Of a stretch of DNA of 64,000 nt, positions 9,639-22,166 are shown piece after piece. The number at the start of each line of letters is the position of its first letter. Within the stretch, counting starts at the first letter, position 1. The position numbers were made by a program, and so were the translations under genes. Source of the stretch: Gnetum montanum (Eukaryota > Streptophyta > Gnetopsida > Gnetales > Gnetaceae); assembly GCA_015680685.1 (NCBI GenBank), contig MNCI01020368.1, positions 42,676-106,675 of the forward strand, in the 5' to 3' direction. The notes under the pieces were generated by a model. That model had not been told where the DNA came from and ran no database searches. It was given only the letters and a program-made list of their open reading frames with translations.

Positions 9639-11720
9639 CTATATGTAATACCTCTTTAGATATATATGATTGATAGGATTTGATAACTCATTACCGTCGA
9701 TGCCCGCTAGCTTGAATGCTTCGTTGCCATACACATCAGTCACCAAGAAAGGGCCCTTCCAGTTTGCAGAGAACTTGCCTACTGGTTCACGAACAGCCTT
9801 AAGAACTAAATCTCCTTTCTTGATCGGATGCTGCTGAAGATTGTGACGATGCTTTTGCCTTTGCTTGACTTGATACTTTTCAATTGTATCAAGCGTCTGT
9901 ATTTTCTTTTCCTCGACTGAATCCAAATCCATGATCCGAGACTCGGTGTGTTGCGCCTCATTTATAATCGTGGAGAGGACCATTCTCAGCGAAGGAATTT
10001 GTAATTCGAGAGGCAACACTACTTCAGATCCGTAGACCAGGCTGTAGGGCCTACTGTCTGTAGCCGTCCTACATGTAGTACGATATGCCTATAGCACGTA
10101 GAGGATTTTTTCGTGCCACCATCTCTTGTTGCTGTCGAGCATTTTCTTGAGCAGATTGATGATGACTTTGTTTGTGGCTTCAGCTTGACCATTTTCTTGC
10201 GGGTAATAGGGCGAGGAAAAAGATTGTTTAATGCCAAGGCCGTCACAGAAGGATTTGGTTTCCATACTACTAAACTGTGGCCTGTTATCGGTCACGATAG
10301 TCATCGGGAGACCAAATCTGGTTACAATGTTGTCTAAGATGAAATGGCAAATCTGTTGAGATGTGATCTTCCGTAGGGGGATAGCCTCTACCCACTTCAT
10401 AAAGTACTCAGTAGCGGTAATTATGAAGTTATGACCTGCGGAAGATTTCGGTGTAATAGGGCCTATAATGTCTAGTCCCCATCATTGGAACGGCCATGTT
10501 ATCTGAGTCGTATGTAACTCCGTAGGCGACACGTGTATAAGATTTGCGTGACACTGACACGTGTCACACATTTTAACCTTTGTTAGAAAATATTTTTCCA
10601 GGTAAGGCCAATAATACCCTAAGCGACGAATTTTTGAAGCCATAGCACATGGTGCTACGTGTCCTCCGCATAGTCCCTCGTGGACCTTGCCAACTATACG
10701 TTGTGCTTGGTCCTTGTTAACGCAAGTAAGCAGCACATCATTAAAAGAGCATCTACAAAGAGTATTGTCTCCTATGATGACATACTGCCTAGCTCACTTG
10801 CGGATTGCATCTTTCTGCGTGCGTGTTAATTCATGCGGTAGTTCACCTTGCAAAAGGTAAGTTTTAATGCTATCGTACCATTCTGGCGTTCTACCCTTGA
10901 GCAGAGAAGATATTTGCACCACCTGAATGATGGGCTCTGTGCAATTTGTTATCAATGCGGGACAAGTGTCAAGCAAGTGTGAGGGCACATTCAAAGCCAG
11001 TGTAGCTAGTGCGTCGGCCAGTGTGTTATCAGTTCGTGGCACGTGTTGGGCATCGATGGTCGAGAACCATCCCAGGAGATCTTTAGCCATATCGCAGTAC
11101 GACTATAAATGTGCAGCCTTGCAGGCGTAGACTCCTGTGATCTGATTAATGACAAGCATCGAATCACACCTAATTGCCATGTGTCAAACATCTAATTCGC
11201 TGGCAGTTAGTAATCCTCTGAGGAGCCCCTGGTACTCGACCACGTTGTTCGTACAGGGAAAGGTCAAGTGATAAGCATGAAGATGCACATCCTCAGGTGA
11301 TAGCGTAATAACGGTGGCAGCACTGCCACCTCTAGTGGTTGAAGCTCCGTCAAAATACAACGTCGCTTCGGGGCCTGTTAAGACAGGGCTTACACTATGT
11401 ACATATTCGTTTGGAAATTCAGGCTCTATGGTTGCCTGACTATCAAGAGGAGATGTTACTAATTGGTTGGCTATTGCTTGGCCTTTCGTAGAAGATTGGC
11501 CGACGTAATGCAGATCGAATTCTGCTGTGATAGCCTTCCAACGAGCTATTCTACTACTTTCGTATAAGCTATGCGTAATGGCCCTAAGGATGTTATTTTT
11601 ACAGATGATGTTAACTTGGCTACGGAAAAGATAATGTCTGCACTTCTTGAGAGTAAATACTAACGCATCAGAGGAGATGCGTAATTGTGGTTTATGCATG
11701 GTTTTATTGGTTAGAGTCAA
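9639..11720 (-). pseudogene. RNase H remnant, second RNase H and integrase of element F
   Basis: This is pol without reverse transcriptase. On the minus strand it starts with a few codons from across a deletion (LRISSDA), then the end of the RT-linked RNase H (FTLKKCRHYLFRS). A second RNase H follows (LYFDGAS near 11360, HVPRTDNTLADALATLA near 11040), a mark of the Tat lineage. The integrase zinc region at 10736-10482 has H-H-C-C residues (VHEGLCGGH, CDTCQC). The core at 10400-10089 has TDNRPQF (Gly changed to Arg) and ENGQAEATNK. The C-terminal part (GDLVLKAV, GPFLVTDVYG) ends at 9639. Frame breaks occur at about 11184, 10794 and 10482. Confidence 0.88.
11665..11667. other. Deletion junction in element F
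   Basis: Left of this point F matches G up to 25870 (inside RNase H). Right of it F matches G from about 31860 (the end of the antisense gene). About 5.99 kb is missing. Both ends share the two bases gc, fitting end joining with microhomology. Confidence 0.85.
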
Positions 11721-11866
11721 ACATTGGTTATGTGAATGGTTGAAAGACTAGCTATAAGATTTTTTGGTGGTTTTAAATGTTATTTATTTTTTTTGTCTTT
11801 TGTGTTCTTCTCTACAAAGCGTAAGCGTAGTTATTTACTTAAGTTATGTTGCGACAGAATGCGATT

Positions 11867-11970
11867 GCTAGTTTAAGGCTATGACGGGCTGTCACTAGTT
11901 TTAGGCCATTGCGGGCCGTGGCTAGTTTGAGGCCGTTGTGGGCCATGACTAGTTTTAGGCCATTGCGGGT
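11867..11970 (-). repeat. Tandem repeats between protease and RNase H of element F
   Basis: Four units of about 27 bases, plus-strand core ctagttttaggccattgc followed by gggcc. Matched by 32061-32215 in G. The core resembles that of the 3' UTR array (shared agtttta, then g.c, then gcgg.c). The surrounding 11720-12200 has no coding reading. Confidence 0.8.
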
Positions 11971-12203
11971 CTTTTGCGTAATATAGAAAGCGCAATTGAT
12001 GGTAATGTACATTTCTGCATAATTGGACTAAAGTGATCAAAAAGCGTGAATGGTGCACATAAAAGGAATGCAGTAGCGTAAGGAATGGCTAGCGTAAAAA
12101 TTGAAAACGTCTGTAGTGTAAATACGTATTGAATGAAAATGGACTGCTAAGTGTAAACAACAATAACTAGTAAAAACATGATAATGCACGTAAAGGTCAT
12201 TGT

Positions 12204-13016
12204 TTAACCACTAATTCGCAATTGTTTCTTAATGGCCTTTATGTTGAGTGTTGCATAAGGGCGGAGGGATTGATGGTTTGACTCCTCCATGCTGCCATCC
12301 TGAAATGGCAGGTTAGCCCAGGCTAGACTATCATCATTGGTTTTAGTTTGTTGAGGGATTTGGGGATGGTTTTGATCATCTGATGTTTCTATCTTTGAAC
12401 CCCGTTCTTCTTCAATGTTGTTGACAGTCCTGGGGGTGATTTCATCATCACATATCATGACCTTCCTTCCTGCATAGGGTAGGTGTATCTCCTGATGTAT
12501 CAGTGATGAAACTGCCCTCAGCTAAGCTAACTAGGACCTCCCTAAGATCAAGTTAAACCCAAGCATCTCCTCGACAACTAGGAATGTGGCATTCATTGGG
12601 AATTGATCCCCTGCCATGAACTCGATACACACCGTCCCCTTGACCTGAACCCTTGCTCCATTGAAAGACTTTACGCATGTTGTCATTGTGGTAATGATTT
12701 GGTCAACTAGACCCAACCTATCCACAATGGGATAAGGAATGACATTTGTTGTTGCGCCGTTGTCCACGTGTACCCTCTGGATCCGGTACTGACAGACCCG
12801 AATGGTGATGAACATAGGTTTAGTTGTCACCTGACCTTTCTCAGGATCATCTTTGATGGACTCATCATGAAAGGTCAGTGAGGTAGGCTTAGGTTGCTCA
12901 GCTTCGAAAGGAAACATGACAGCGTGTATCGCTTCCTCCTCCACTGGTAAGCTTTCATCCATAGGTATGGATGCCAGCATGCGGACCATAGCCTCACGAT
13001 GTTCTCGTGATGTCAT
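12204..13016 (-). pseudogene. Protease region of element F
   Basis: An aspartic protease that would cut the gag-pol polyprotein. The catalytic turn is VDNGATTNVI near 12760 (usual form D-x-G), followed by the flap-distal FNLILGRS near 12540. The domain is preceded by a conserved linker (TSREHREAMVRMLASIP). After 12531 the frame continues with a stop into an acidic linker (12458-12204). G carries the same region at 32470-33322 with MDDGAATNV. Because of the deletion the RT that should follow is absent. Confidence 0.85.
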
Positions 13017-13019
13017 GAG

Positions 13020-15994
13020 TAGGTCATAGAGGCTCAGCGTTGTATTTTTTTGTTTCAGAGCTCGTTTGACCTACGTGAACGTGTCGAGTAGATCCTTCTC
13101 TCGGCTACGCTGTTTATTTCTCCTGTCTTCTTCCATTCGTCCCAAGAGACAAATCTCCCAAGGTGGAATGGTGTTAGTCGGGGGGTTGTTCTTTTTCTTA
13201 CCAAGAGGAGGTTGCTACGTTTCTGCACCTTTATCGTGCCCCTGAGGTACAGGAGAAGGCACAGAGGCCAGGGGGTTAGGCTTAGGGAAGCTGAGCATAA
13301 GGTGGTCTTTTGTAGCATTAATAGATGTGTCCTCTCCCTTTTGTTTGTCAGGTGATGATTAACAGTTTTGGTTAGAAGTATGCCCCTGCGTGAGAGAAGC
13401 AGCCGATGGTTTTGGCACCCTGATGATGAAAGGTGCCCTAGGCGCAAGCGTGGACGAGGTCGCGGCTTTGCTGTTACTATGTGATTGAGTGGCATTCTGA
13501 AAAGGTGCTCGAATGATGAAAGGTGGCCTTGAGACACCACCAGCTGTCGATGAAGATTTTTCCCCCCTTTGTGAGTTGGTAGGTACACACACAACAAAAG
13601 GTTGTTTTGGAGGTACCTTCCTCTCATTGTCCATACTCACCACATTGATTGTATAGGGTGCGTTATTTGCATTCAACAGATCCTTATACATGTGCAATGC
13701 TTGGTTTTCTAGACGCGTCAGGCTACTGCCGTCTAGTTTTAAATGACCGTCATTGATCATGCATTGAATGTCATCCTTTAATGCCCAGCAGTAATCTGTG
13801 TCGTAACCACACAACTGGTGGTAATCACAGAAACAGTCCAGCCTGAAAGATTTCAGAACTGGTGGTTCGTTAGGTAGGGCTAAAGAAGGGTTCTTCAGCA
13901 GTTCACAATAATGCCTGTGACGCTTCAGAGCTTCTTCGGATACCTTCTTGGGTTGAATGTATCCTACCCCTAACAATTGTTTCAACAGTTCTGAGTGTTT
14001 TACAAGCAGGGTTGTATACTTTGACGATCCTTACGCTCAAAGTTTGGTTTTGGCTAGGGGAGGCCTTCAGGGGCAGCTGTGTCTTGGCTGGTGCTACCCG
14101 CACTGGCCGTGGTCTCAGGAGGTGCCGTAGGTGCCTTCTTGTTCTTGTTCTTTGTGCCCTCAGCCAGCGCAGCTACTGTCGTTGTCATCACTTTACCTTT
14201 GTCCTTGCCTTTATTATGAGCGTTCTTGTAGGCGACATATGACAGGTCTTCGCTGGCCTCCGCAGCATCTTGGATGCTTTTAGTTTGGGGGAAGGCTTGA
14301 TGTAAGAAGTTAGGGGAAAGGTAATACAAATTTGACTTGATAAATTCATTGACTACTCCCTTGAAGATGGCCAGTAAGTGTGGCTCCGCAATTGGCTCAC
14401 GGATTTCATTCAAGGTAGCACTCCAGCGCTGTATGAACTTCTAGACTGGTTTGAGCGGGTCTTGTTTCACTCCCATGAGTTGATCTAACGTGACTTCCGG
14501 CTTTAAGTTATATTTAAAGCGCATCACAAATTTTGTCAGAAGCTCTTCCAAATTTGAAATGGAAGAGCGTGGGAGGGCTCGATACCAATCTAAAGCTTTC
14601 CCTATCAAATACATAGCGAAGACACGGATAATCGTGTGGGGCCACTGTTGCAACAACAAGGATTCGAACCTAAAGGTGACCAAGTGAGAGTTAGGATCTC
14701 CTTCCCTATTATACTTGGTAAAATGAGGCAAGGACATCCCTGGTGGCAATGACAGCATGGGGACCGTTGGACTAATAGGATCATCTTGATAGAAGTCCAT
14801 GATCTGTATGGTGTATGAGCCAGTGGCCTTGAGGCATCTAACCTCCTCGGTGAGGGTCTGAATGAGCAAGAAGGCCTGATCCAAGCCTATCGATGAAGAT
14901 GTTTGTGCGGAAGGAGCAGGGGGCTAAACTGGGAGAGTGGTGCCGGGGAGGGGAAATGGAGGAATAGTTTGGCTGACAGATGGTGTGACGAGGATCCCTG
15001 CAGACTGGGGTGCCTGTGAGGACCACCATCCACCGGTTTGAGAAGAGAGGTTAGTTGCCATTGGCTGTACGGGATAAGGATAAGGATATTGTGGAGCCAT
15101 CTGCAAAATATGCGTTGCGGGTGCAATAGAGGGTTGCACACCATATACTGTAGACTGGTTTTGTTGTGCCGCGGGGATGGTCCACTGAGTCGTGGCAAGC
15201 TTCTGGATGGACATTTGTGGCTGAACGACAGTGGCAATTTGTTGGGTTAGAGGGGGCGGCAGCGATAAAGTCTGCACCGGGCGAGTTTTGGATATGGCCT
15301 GAGGTTGGATTTGAGGGATGAAATGGGGCATGGTGGATGCTGGGACCACCGACGGAATGCTGAGCACACGTGGTAACGAGACCGCCCCTATGTTATTGTG
15401 GGGTATTTGCACTTGCAGCCCAGATGGCTGCATAGTGGCTTGCGGGATGACAGGAATGTGGGTTTGTGTGGTCATGGTAGTATTAATAGGGGTGGCTTCT
15501 CTGTTGAGAGGGAATAATGGATTTATGTAGGTATAAGGACTAAGAGTGTGATATGAATGTTCAGACTGGGCTGCAAATTCATCATCCTCTTCTTCCCCAT
15601 TCTGGGGTTCCAACATAGCCCGTGTAGCCTGGCTCTTAGCCATGACCAACTACGTTATAATTTCATGGTAATGTTCTGTTAAAGGAATGATGTCATAGGC
15701 TGTTGGGGTAAAATCCTGACCCCCACGGTGAATCATCTCAAAGTTCTGTTTCACCTCGATCTCGGCTCGGCTGAGAGCAAGTTTCGCCTGGATCTTGACG
15801 TAGATGAAGTTGTATTCATCAGGCATTACGACAGTGAAAAAAGGATCTTTGCCTTGCAGTCTTAATGACCGACGCGGTGGTCCCTGAGGTCTTGCTACAC
15901 CAGAAGTTGGTCTAGTTATGACGATGGGGTTCACAGATGTGGCACCCGAGTCAATGGAAATCATGGCGGATGTGGTTGTGGATGCGGAATCCAT
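13020..15994 (-). pseudogene. gag of element F
   Basis: The start is the ATG at 15994 (MDSASTTTSAMISIDSG). A single stop near 15650 interrupts the reading, which continues as a Pro/Gln-rich N-terminal half to 14924. The gag core lies at 14884-14441 (LPHFTKYNREGDPNSHLVTF, GKALDWYRALPRSSI) and continues to 14054 after one more stop (EPHLLAIFKGVVNEF). The knuckle at about 13830 (CDYHQLCGYDTDYCWALKD) is the Tat-type C-x2-H form. A Pro/Ser/Ala-rich tail ends near 13055. Only a handful of stops are present, so the copy is younger than its D/E host. Confidence 0.88.
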
Positions 15995-16221
15995 CGATCT
16001 AGTAGGTTAATGGTGACAAATGACTGGATCTAAAAGGTAGTGGACAAAGAAGATCGCTATTAGGCTTTCTACCCTATAGGATTCCAAAGGAATTGTTACT
16101 GCGAACGATCTACACCGCACGATGTTTTGTAAACTTCCTAGAGGTATTACGTTCACGTTTTTCAGCAACGCGGGTGTAGATCGCTAATAGGGCTACCCGT
16201 AAAAATACTAATCGGAGCCTA

Positions 16222-16240
16222 GGCCCTCCTTCTAGCGCCA
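16222..16240 (-). other. Primer-binding site of element F
   Basis: TGGCGCTAGAAGGAGGGCC on the minus strand, six bases from the 5' LTR. It starts with the TGG expected opposite tRNA CCA. I cannot name the tRNA with certainty. G has the same site with one change (36470-36488). Confidence 0.75.
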
Positions 16241-16246
16241 GAAAAC

Positions 16247-17837
16247 TGTAATGATGGAAAAATTCGGCTACTGGAAAATACCAAAAAAATTCTGTGTACA
16301 GAGTTTTAACCACGAATCCGTGCGAGGGCTATGCTGGAAAAAACGAATCCGCGGTGCCCTAAATGGTCTTGTCGATTTGATAGGGACTTATTAAATCAGT
16401 AAACCGATGGAGATTATCAATATTTCGTGGAATGATTTGATTCGACGAGTCACGAAATGAGAAAATGATGTAGATAACTTGTAATGATGATAACGTTAAC
16501 TCGGTAAAAAGAATCAGACACGAGAGAAATGCATGATTTCAAGATCTACGCTTTGACCCAAAAAAATGAATATTTTGTATTGCCAAGTTACACTAGGGAG
16601 ACCCCGATTATCTTGTGTGAAACAAACACAAAATAACAAGAAAACCATCTAAACAAAAGTATAGAATGGAGTCCGATCTACCTCGTAGGCTAGAGATGGG
16701 ATGCAAGGAAGGCCAAGCTCTGACGTCTACCGATCAACTGCCTCTGATCAATAGAACTCACAAGCCACACCAGATGATCTTTCGATTTTTGATCTGCTCT
16801 TTTTGCCTTGGGTAGTCTCTGCTCGGAACTGCTGACGATCGCCAATGGAGAAAGTTGTGTCTTCGCCAAAGGGCCAATTGCTCCTGCTACCAATGTTCAA
16901 GCCAAATGTTTCCTGTCTCTGTTGAAAGATAGTGCTGCCCAAAAGATTGCCAAAAAATGTTGTTCTCTCTCTTTTTCTTTCTGTGTGTCTCTTTTTCTGT
17001 CTCTATCTATTTTTTTTCTTCGCCAACTAGGATATTTATAAGTTTGACAATATGTGGAGAAGGCATAGCTGTGATGACACGTGTTTCAAACCTTTCAGAA
17101 GATCGTTGACTTGACCATCCTTGTGTTGAAATTCGTGACTACGCACAATACACGCATCTGCGTATTGTGCGTATGAATACCAAACGTCGATTGGGCATGT
17201 CTCGGTTGATTTTAGGCTACATAATGCTCATACGCATTGCATCGCGTGCAAGAGCGTAATAAAGCATAAAAGTAATGAACTCAAGTTGCTTTACGCTCGC
17301 TCACGTTGTCAAGCGTAGTGAAGCGTAAACAATGATTAACTTGACGATGAATTACGTTGACGTACGCTGGGTTGCGTAACTAGCGTAAGGAGATCAATCT
17401 ACAAGAAAGAGAAAGAAGTTGATTTGTTGCGCTTCCTTTGGACTCTCTTTGACATTTTCGAAGCTCATTACGCTGCCTTGTGTAACAAAGCATAAATCTG
17501 CCCTTGGACAAAAGACTTAGCAGAATACACAAGAGATCGCATATTACCCTGCTTAGGCCTTAGGCTTTGCCAGATCTGCTAAAGTAAACCGCCTTCTGAC
17601 GTCAAACTATGTTAAACAGAGTTACGCTATGCATCATTACACCATGTTGCGTAATGTAGCGTAAAGACAGAAAACATAATAAAATAGGAACTCTGTAAAA
17701 AAGGAAACCGAAGTCCTTATGCCGCGTGCCTCTTTGCCTTGCCTTGCCTTGTTCTCCTTTTTGGAATTCTGTCATGTATTTTTGTTTGAATCGTGAATCT
17801 TTGCACGAAGCCGACTCACAATTTTCACCTTGTTTCA
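16247..17837 (-). repeat. 5' LTR of element F (1591 bp)
   Basis: Same length as the 3' LTR and a few percent different, mostly transitions, so the insertion is not recent but is clearly younger than D/E. TATA box near 17043-17031, hairpin at 17140-17173 with one mismatch. It ends in TTTCA on the plus strand at 17837, followed by the duplication acggg. Confidence 0.92.
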
Positions 17838-18170
17838 ACGGGTATTATGTTTAGCAGCTAATCTCTCCACATGACTCTACTAGTCATGTCACTTTTCAGC
17901 CTCACTACCAAACCCTTGAGTACTATAGAACTTCTTCTTCTAGGTATGATGCTCCACATATGTACTATCCTTCTCATCTCTCTGCATCTCTTCCACCCTT
18001 AGCTCCATTACCACCTACTCCAACTATGTAGGGTGAGCTTCTTGCCTAGCCACAGCAACGTAATGCTATAAGGGTTGTCAATTTTCAGACTATTATTGGT
18101 TTGGACAACCAATCAAAGAAGAGACCTTTCTTTAGAGCTAACAGTCCAACCAAGTCCTTCCAACCATAAC
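17838..18170 (+). pseudogene. gag of element D/E, second part
   Basis: The gag reading resumes right after element F, with the tail matching B/C: tattatgt...cagcag and a Pro-rich stretch (LAPLPPTPTM, near 18000-18025). It ends in the basic RPFFRANSPTKSF near 18120-18155. The neighbouring copies in B/C (49635-50000) and H (56900-57290) have the same tail. Confidence 0.75.
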
Positions 18171-18990
18171 TAGCTAATTATCTGAATGCCTTATCATCAT
18201 TTGAATCTTTGGAGCTTCGTTTGAACCAAAAATCGCACCCAACGCACATGGTTATGTTAACCCATGCCATCATTGATTGGATTAAAGCTTGTCATCTTCC
18301 TAGGAAACTCTCTGATCTTAGAAGTCCTCTTATTTATTTGCAAATCAATAGATATGAGCCTTGAAAAGATCTTTTGGATTTAGGTTCTAGCATTAATTTA
18401 ATTTTCTAGGAAATGTATAAAGCCTAGAACCTACCTTCGCTAAAGAAGAGTAACATTGATTTAGAGTTGACCAACTAGTCCATCACTATTCCATTGGGAC
18501 TAGTGAAGGACATTGTCACCACTATTTGTGGGTGGTCGTATCTAGCCAATTTTTTAGTAATTCAAGTCAACAATTGAAAGGGGGACTTCCCACTCATAAA
18601 TGGAAGATCATAGCTAAGTACGATTGATGTGTGCCTAGGAATACATGATCTTTCTTTAGAGATCTCAAAAGAAAATGCATTTGGAAAGATCGAGAAGAAG
18701 AAAGTTTCATGCATTGCATACAGTGACATAGGGTGCAACTATGTGCAGAAGTCTTGGTTTGTACAATGCTTAACATTGGCTGCATGTAACTAGTATGCAC
18801 AAGTATCTAAGATGCAAAGATTCTTGTATGTGGTAGCCACAAAATAGGAAGGCACCCAATAGCTGATAGCTGACCTAGAGGGTAATTCAACTTTATCCAT
18901 CGAACCAACTGAGAGCTTGACTTGTGCCTAAATCAATAGCATAGATACATTAGAGCAAGTCCATCGCCAACTTTCAAGTACTGACACCAT
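18171..18990 (+). pseudogene. Protease region of element D/E
   Basis: The aspartic protease turn is LLDLGSSINLIF near 18370-18405, followed by a stop where others have Tyr or Trp. Conserved text follows (LKKSNIDLELTN, GLVKDIVTTICGWSYLANFLVIQV), then the linker to RT (TLEQVHRQLSSTD). Stops are frequent. Element H has the same region at 57330-58130, where the catalytic turn is worse (YFGFGVNLI). Confidence 0.75.
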
Positions 18991-19009
18991 AGAGATCAAC
19001 TGGGGGAAG

Positions 19010-20700
19010 TTGGAAATCCTTGATGGGTTTAAGCAAAAGCCCCTTGAATTAAAATCGTTGTCCACTAGTATGGAATATGCATTTCTCAAAAATGGAAAAT
19101 CAGTAATCATTAATGCTAAGCTTGCTCCTCAACAAAAAGAAATATTGCTGAAAATGGTAAACAAATGGTCAAAAGCCTTTGCTTGGTCATATCCTGAATT
19201 AACCAAAATAGATCCTAGGATATGCTAACATAGAATTTACACTAACCCCTCTATGAAGCCTTGACAACAACCACAATGATGGTTGAACCCAAAGCTTAAG
19301 CAAGTAGTTAAAGATGAAATTGAACAACTTTTGAAGGTTGAGTTCATCTACCCCATTGCTGATAGTGAATGGGTTAGTCCATCAGTCATTGTGCCTAAGA
19401 AAGGAGGTAAATGAAGGGTGTGTATAGACTTTAGGCTACTAAACATGGAAACATTTAAAGATCATTTCCCATTGTCATGCATTGACCAAGTATTAGATAC
19501 CATTGCAGGGCATTGTTACTATAGTTTTTTGGATGGTTACAGTGGGTACAATCAGATCCAAATAGCACCAAAAGACCAAGCCAAAACTACATTCACAAGT
19601 CTTTGGGGGACATTTTCATATAGATAGATACCGTTTGGCTTATGCAATGCTCTGGCAACGTTTCAACATTTGGTTCTCAATATATTTCAGTAGCAAATAG
19701 AAAACGGTGTGAAGGTTTTTATGAATGATTTCTCCACTTATGGAGCGAACTTTAAACAAGCATTGGACCGATTAGAGCAAGTGCTAAAACAATGCATTGA
19801 ACCCAACTTAAGGCTCAATTGGCAAAAAAGCCACTTAATGGTCCAAGAGGGCGTTGTATTAGGGCATAAAATTTGACAAATAGAAATAGAGGTAGATCCT
19901 GAAAAGACTAAAGTCATTGAAGGAATCACTCATCAACTTGAAACTATAAAAGATGTCTGATCATTCCTTAGACATACTGGCTATTATAGATGGTTCATCG
20001 AGAACTTTTTGAAGATTTCAAAACTGTTGGTAGAATTAATGAAGAAGGATGTACCCTTTGAATGGACCAAGGAATGTGAGCTAGCTTGCCAAACCTTGAA
20101 GCAGAAGCTCATAGAAACACCCATTCTACAAGCTCTTGACTGGTCTAGACCATTCCATATAATGACTAATGCATCCAATTTTTCTTTAAGAGTGATACTT
20201 ACATAGTTAGATGACCAAAAATGTCCCTATTACATTCATTGTGCATTTTGAAGTATCACTAGTGCACAACACAACTATACCACAATAGAAAAAGAATTAA
20301 TGGCTATGGTATTTGCACTAGAAAAATTTAGGCACTATGTATTAGGCTATAAAGTATTTGTACACACAAATCATAGTGTGATTTGGTTCCTTATGAATAA
20401 ACCAATAGTGAGCCCTTGCATCATATGATGGCTTGTAATCTTGCAAGAATTCAATCTTACGATGGTGGATTGTAAGGGCACCGAGAATGTTGTTGTTGAT
20501 CATTTATCTCAGTTGCGATGGGACAATAAAGAGGAAAAATACACAATTTCTAATCACTTCCCTGATGAACTCCTCTTTGCAAGTGTAATAAACAATCAAT
20601 CACCCATAAATACAAATTGGTATATTAGCATTCTTACTTATCTTCTCACACAAGAAACACCACAAGAGCTAGACGTTAGAAAGAAACAATAGTTTCTGCA
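19010..20700 (+). pseudogene. Reverse transcriptase and RNase H of element D/E
   Basis: RT starts with MVNKWSKAFAWSYPEL near 19155. Then come a nucleotide-binding VPKKGGK (stop in place of the usual Trp) and RVCIDFRLLNMET near 19415. The palm core is YYSFLDGYSGYNQIQIAPKD at 19510-19570. The catalytic FMDD is changed to FMND near 19725, losing one of the paired aspartates. Connection: EVDPEKTKVIEGI and FLRHTGYYRWFIENFLKIS (19890-20020). RNase H: PFHIMTNASNFSLR (Asp to Asn), then EKELMAMVFALEKFRHYVLG near 20290-20345. The C-terminal stretch TMVDCKGTENVVVDHLSQL lies at 20458-20515. The enzyme would be inactive. Confidence 0.88.
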
Positions 20701-20761
20701 CCGAGTCAAACATTTCATGGAAATCAATGGACACCTTTACAATGTATGTTCCGATGGCTTA

Positions 20762-22166
20762 TGTAACGACAGAAAATGTCGGTAGTTGGAATACCAAACA
20801 AAATCCGTGTATATAGTCTTATCCACGGATCTGTGCGAGGGCTGTGCTAGAGAAAACGAATCTGCAGTGCCCTGAACGGTCTTGTCGATCAAATAGGAAC
20901 TTACTAAATCTGTAAACCGATGGAGATTATGGATATTTCATGGAACGATTTGATTCGACGAGTCGTGAAATGAGAGAAAAACGATGTAGATAAATTGTAA
21001 TAATGATAACGTTAACACGGTAAAAGGAATCAAACACGAGAGAAACGCGTGATTTCAAGATCTATGCTTTGACTTGAAAAATGAATATTTTGTATACCAA
21101 GTTACACTGGGGAGACCCCGATTGTCTTGTGTGAAACAAACACAGAATAACAAGAAAATTGTCTAAGCAAAAGTATAGAATGGAGTCCGATCTACCTCGT
21201 AGGCCAGAGATGGGATGCAAGGAAGGTCAAGTTCTGATGTCTATCGATCAACTGCTTCTGATCAATAGAACTCACAAGCCACACCAGATGATCTCTTTAT
21301 CTCTGATCTACTTCTTTTGCCTTCGGTAGTCTCTGCTCGGAACTGCCAACAATCACTAATGGAGAAAGTTGTGTCTTCGCCAAAGGGCCAATCGCTCCTG
21401 CTGCTAATGTCCAAGCAAAATGTTTCCTGTCTCTGTCAAAAGACAGTGCTGCCAAAAGATTGCCAAAATGCTGCTCTCTCCTTCTGTCTCTTTGTATGTC
21501 TCTGTGTGTCCTTCGCCAACTAGGATATTTATAAGTTTGAAAATATGTGGAGAAGGCATGGCTGTGATGACACATGTTTCAAACCTTTTAGAAGATCATT
21601 GACTTGACCATCCTTGTGTTGAAATTCGTGACTACGCACAATACGCGCATTTGCATATTGTGCGTATGAATAACAAATGTGGATCGGGCATGTCTCAGTT
21701 GATTTTGGGCTACATTACACTCGTACGCATTGTGTCGCGTTCAAGAGCGTAATAAAGCACAAAAGTAATGGACTCAAGTTGCTTTATGCTCGTTTACGCT
21801 GCCAAGTGTAGTGAAGCGTAAACAATGATTAACTTGGCGATGAATTATGTTGACGTACGCTGCGTTGCATAACGAGCGTAAGATGATCAATCTGCAAGAA
21901 AGAGAAAAGAGTTGATCTGTTGCACTTCCTTTGGATTCTCTTTGACATTTTCGGAGCTCATTACGTTGCCTTGCGTAACAGAGCGTAAATCTGCTCTTGG
22001 ACAAAAGACTTAGCCAAATACACGAGAGATCGCATATTATGCTGCTTAGGCCTTAGGCTTCACCAAATCTGCTTGCCTTGTTCTCCTTTCTGGAATTCTG
22101 TCATGTACTTTTGTCTAAATTGCGAATCTTCGCCTGAGGCTGACTCACAATTTTCACAGTGTTTCA
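20762..22166 (-). repeat. 3' LTR of element G (1405 bp)
   Basis: It starts TGTAACGACAG and ends TTTCA on the plus strand. It aligns with LTR F but is about 190 bases shorter, chiefly because it lacks the segment corresponding to F 7700-7850. TATA box near 21535-21523, hairpin at 21633-21666 with one stem mismatch, many GCGTAA words. Confidence 0.92.

Larger units (their letters stand above)
6365..17837 (-). mobile_element. Element F: Tat-type Ty3/gypsy element, complete ends, inner deletion
   Basis: Two 1591-bp LTRs (6365-7955 and 16247-17837) are flanked by acgcg (6360-6364) and acggg (17838-17842). It lies in the gag of D/E, and the host reading resumes after the second duplication. On the minus strand the order is LTR, PBS, gag, protease, tandem repeats, RNase H remnant, second RNase H, integrase, 3' UTR with tandem repeats, PPT, LTR. 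Relative to G it lacks about 6 kb including the whole RT, so it cannot move alone. Confidence 0.93.
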
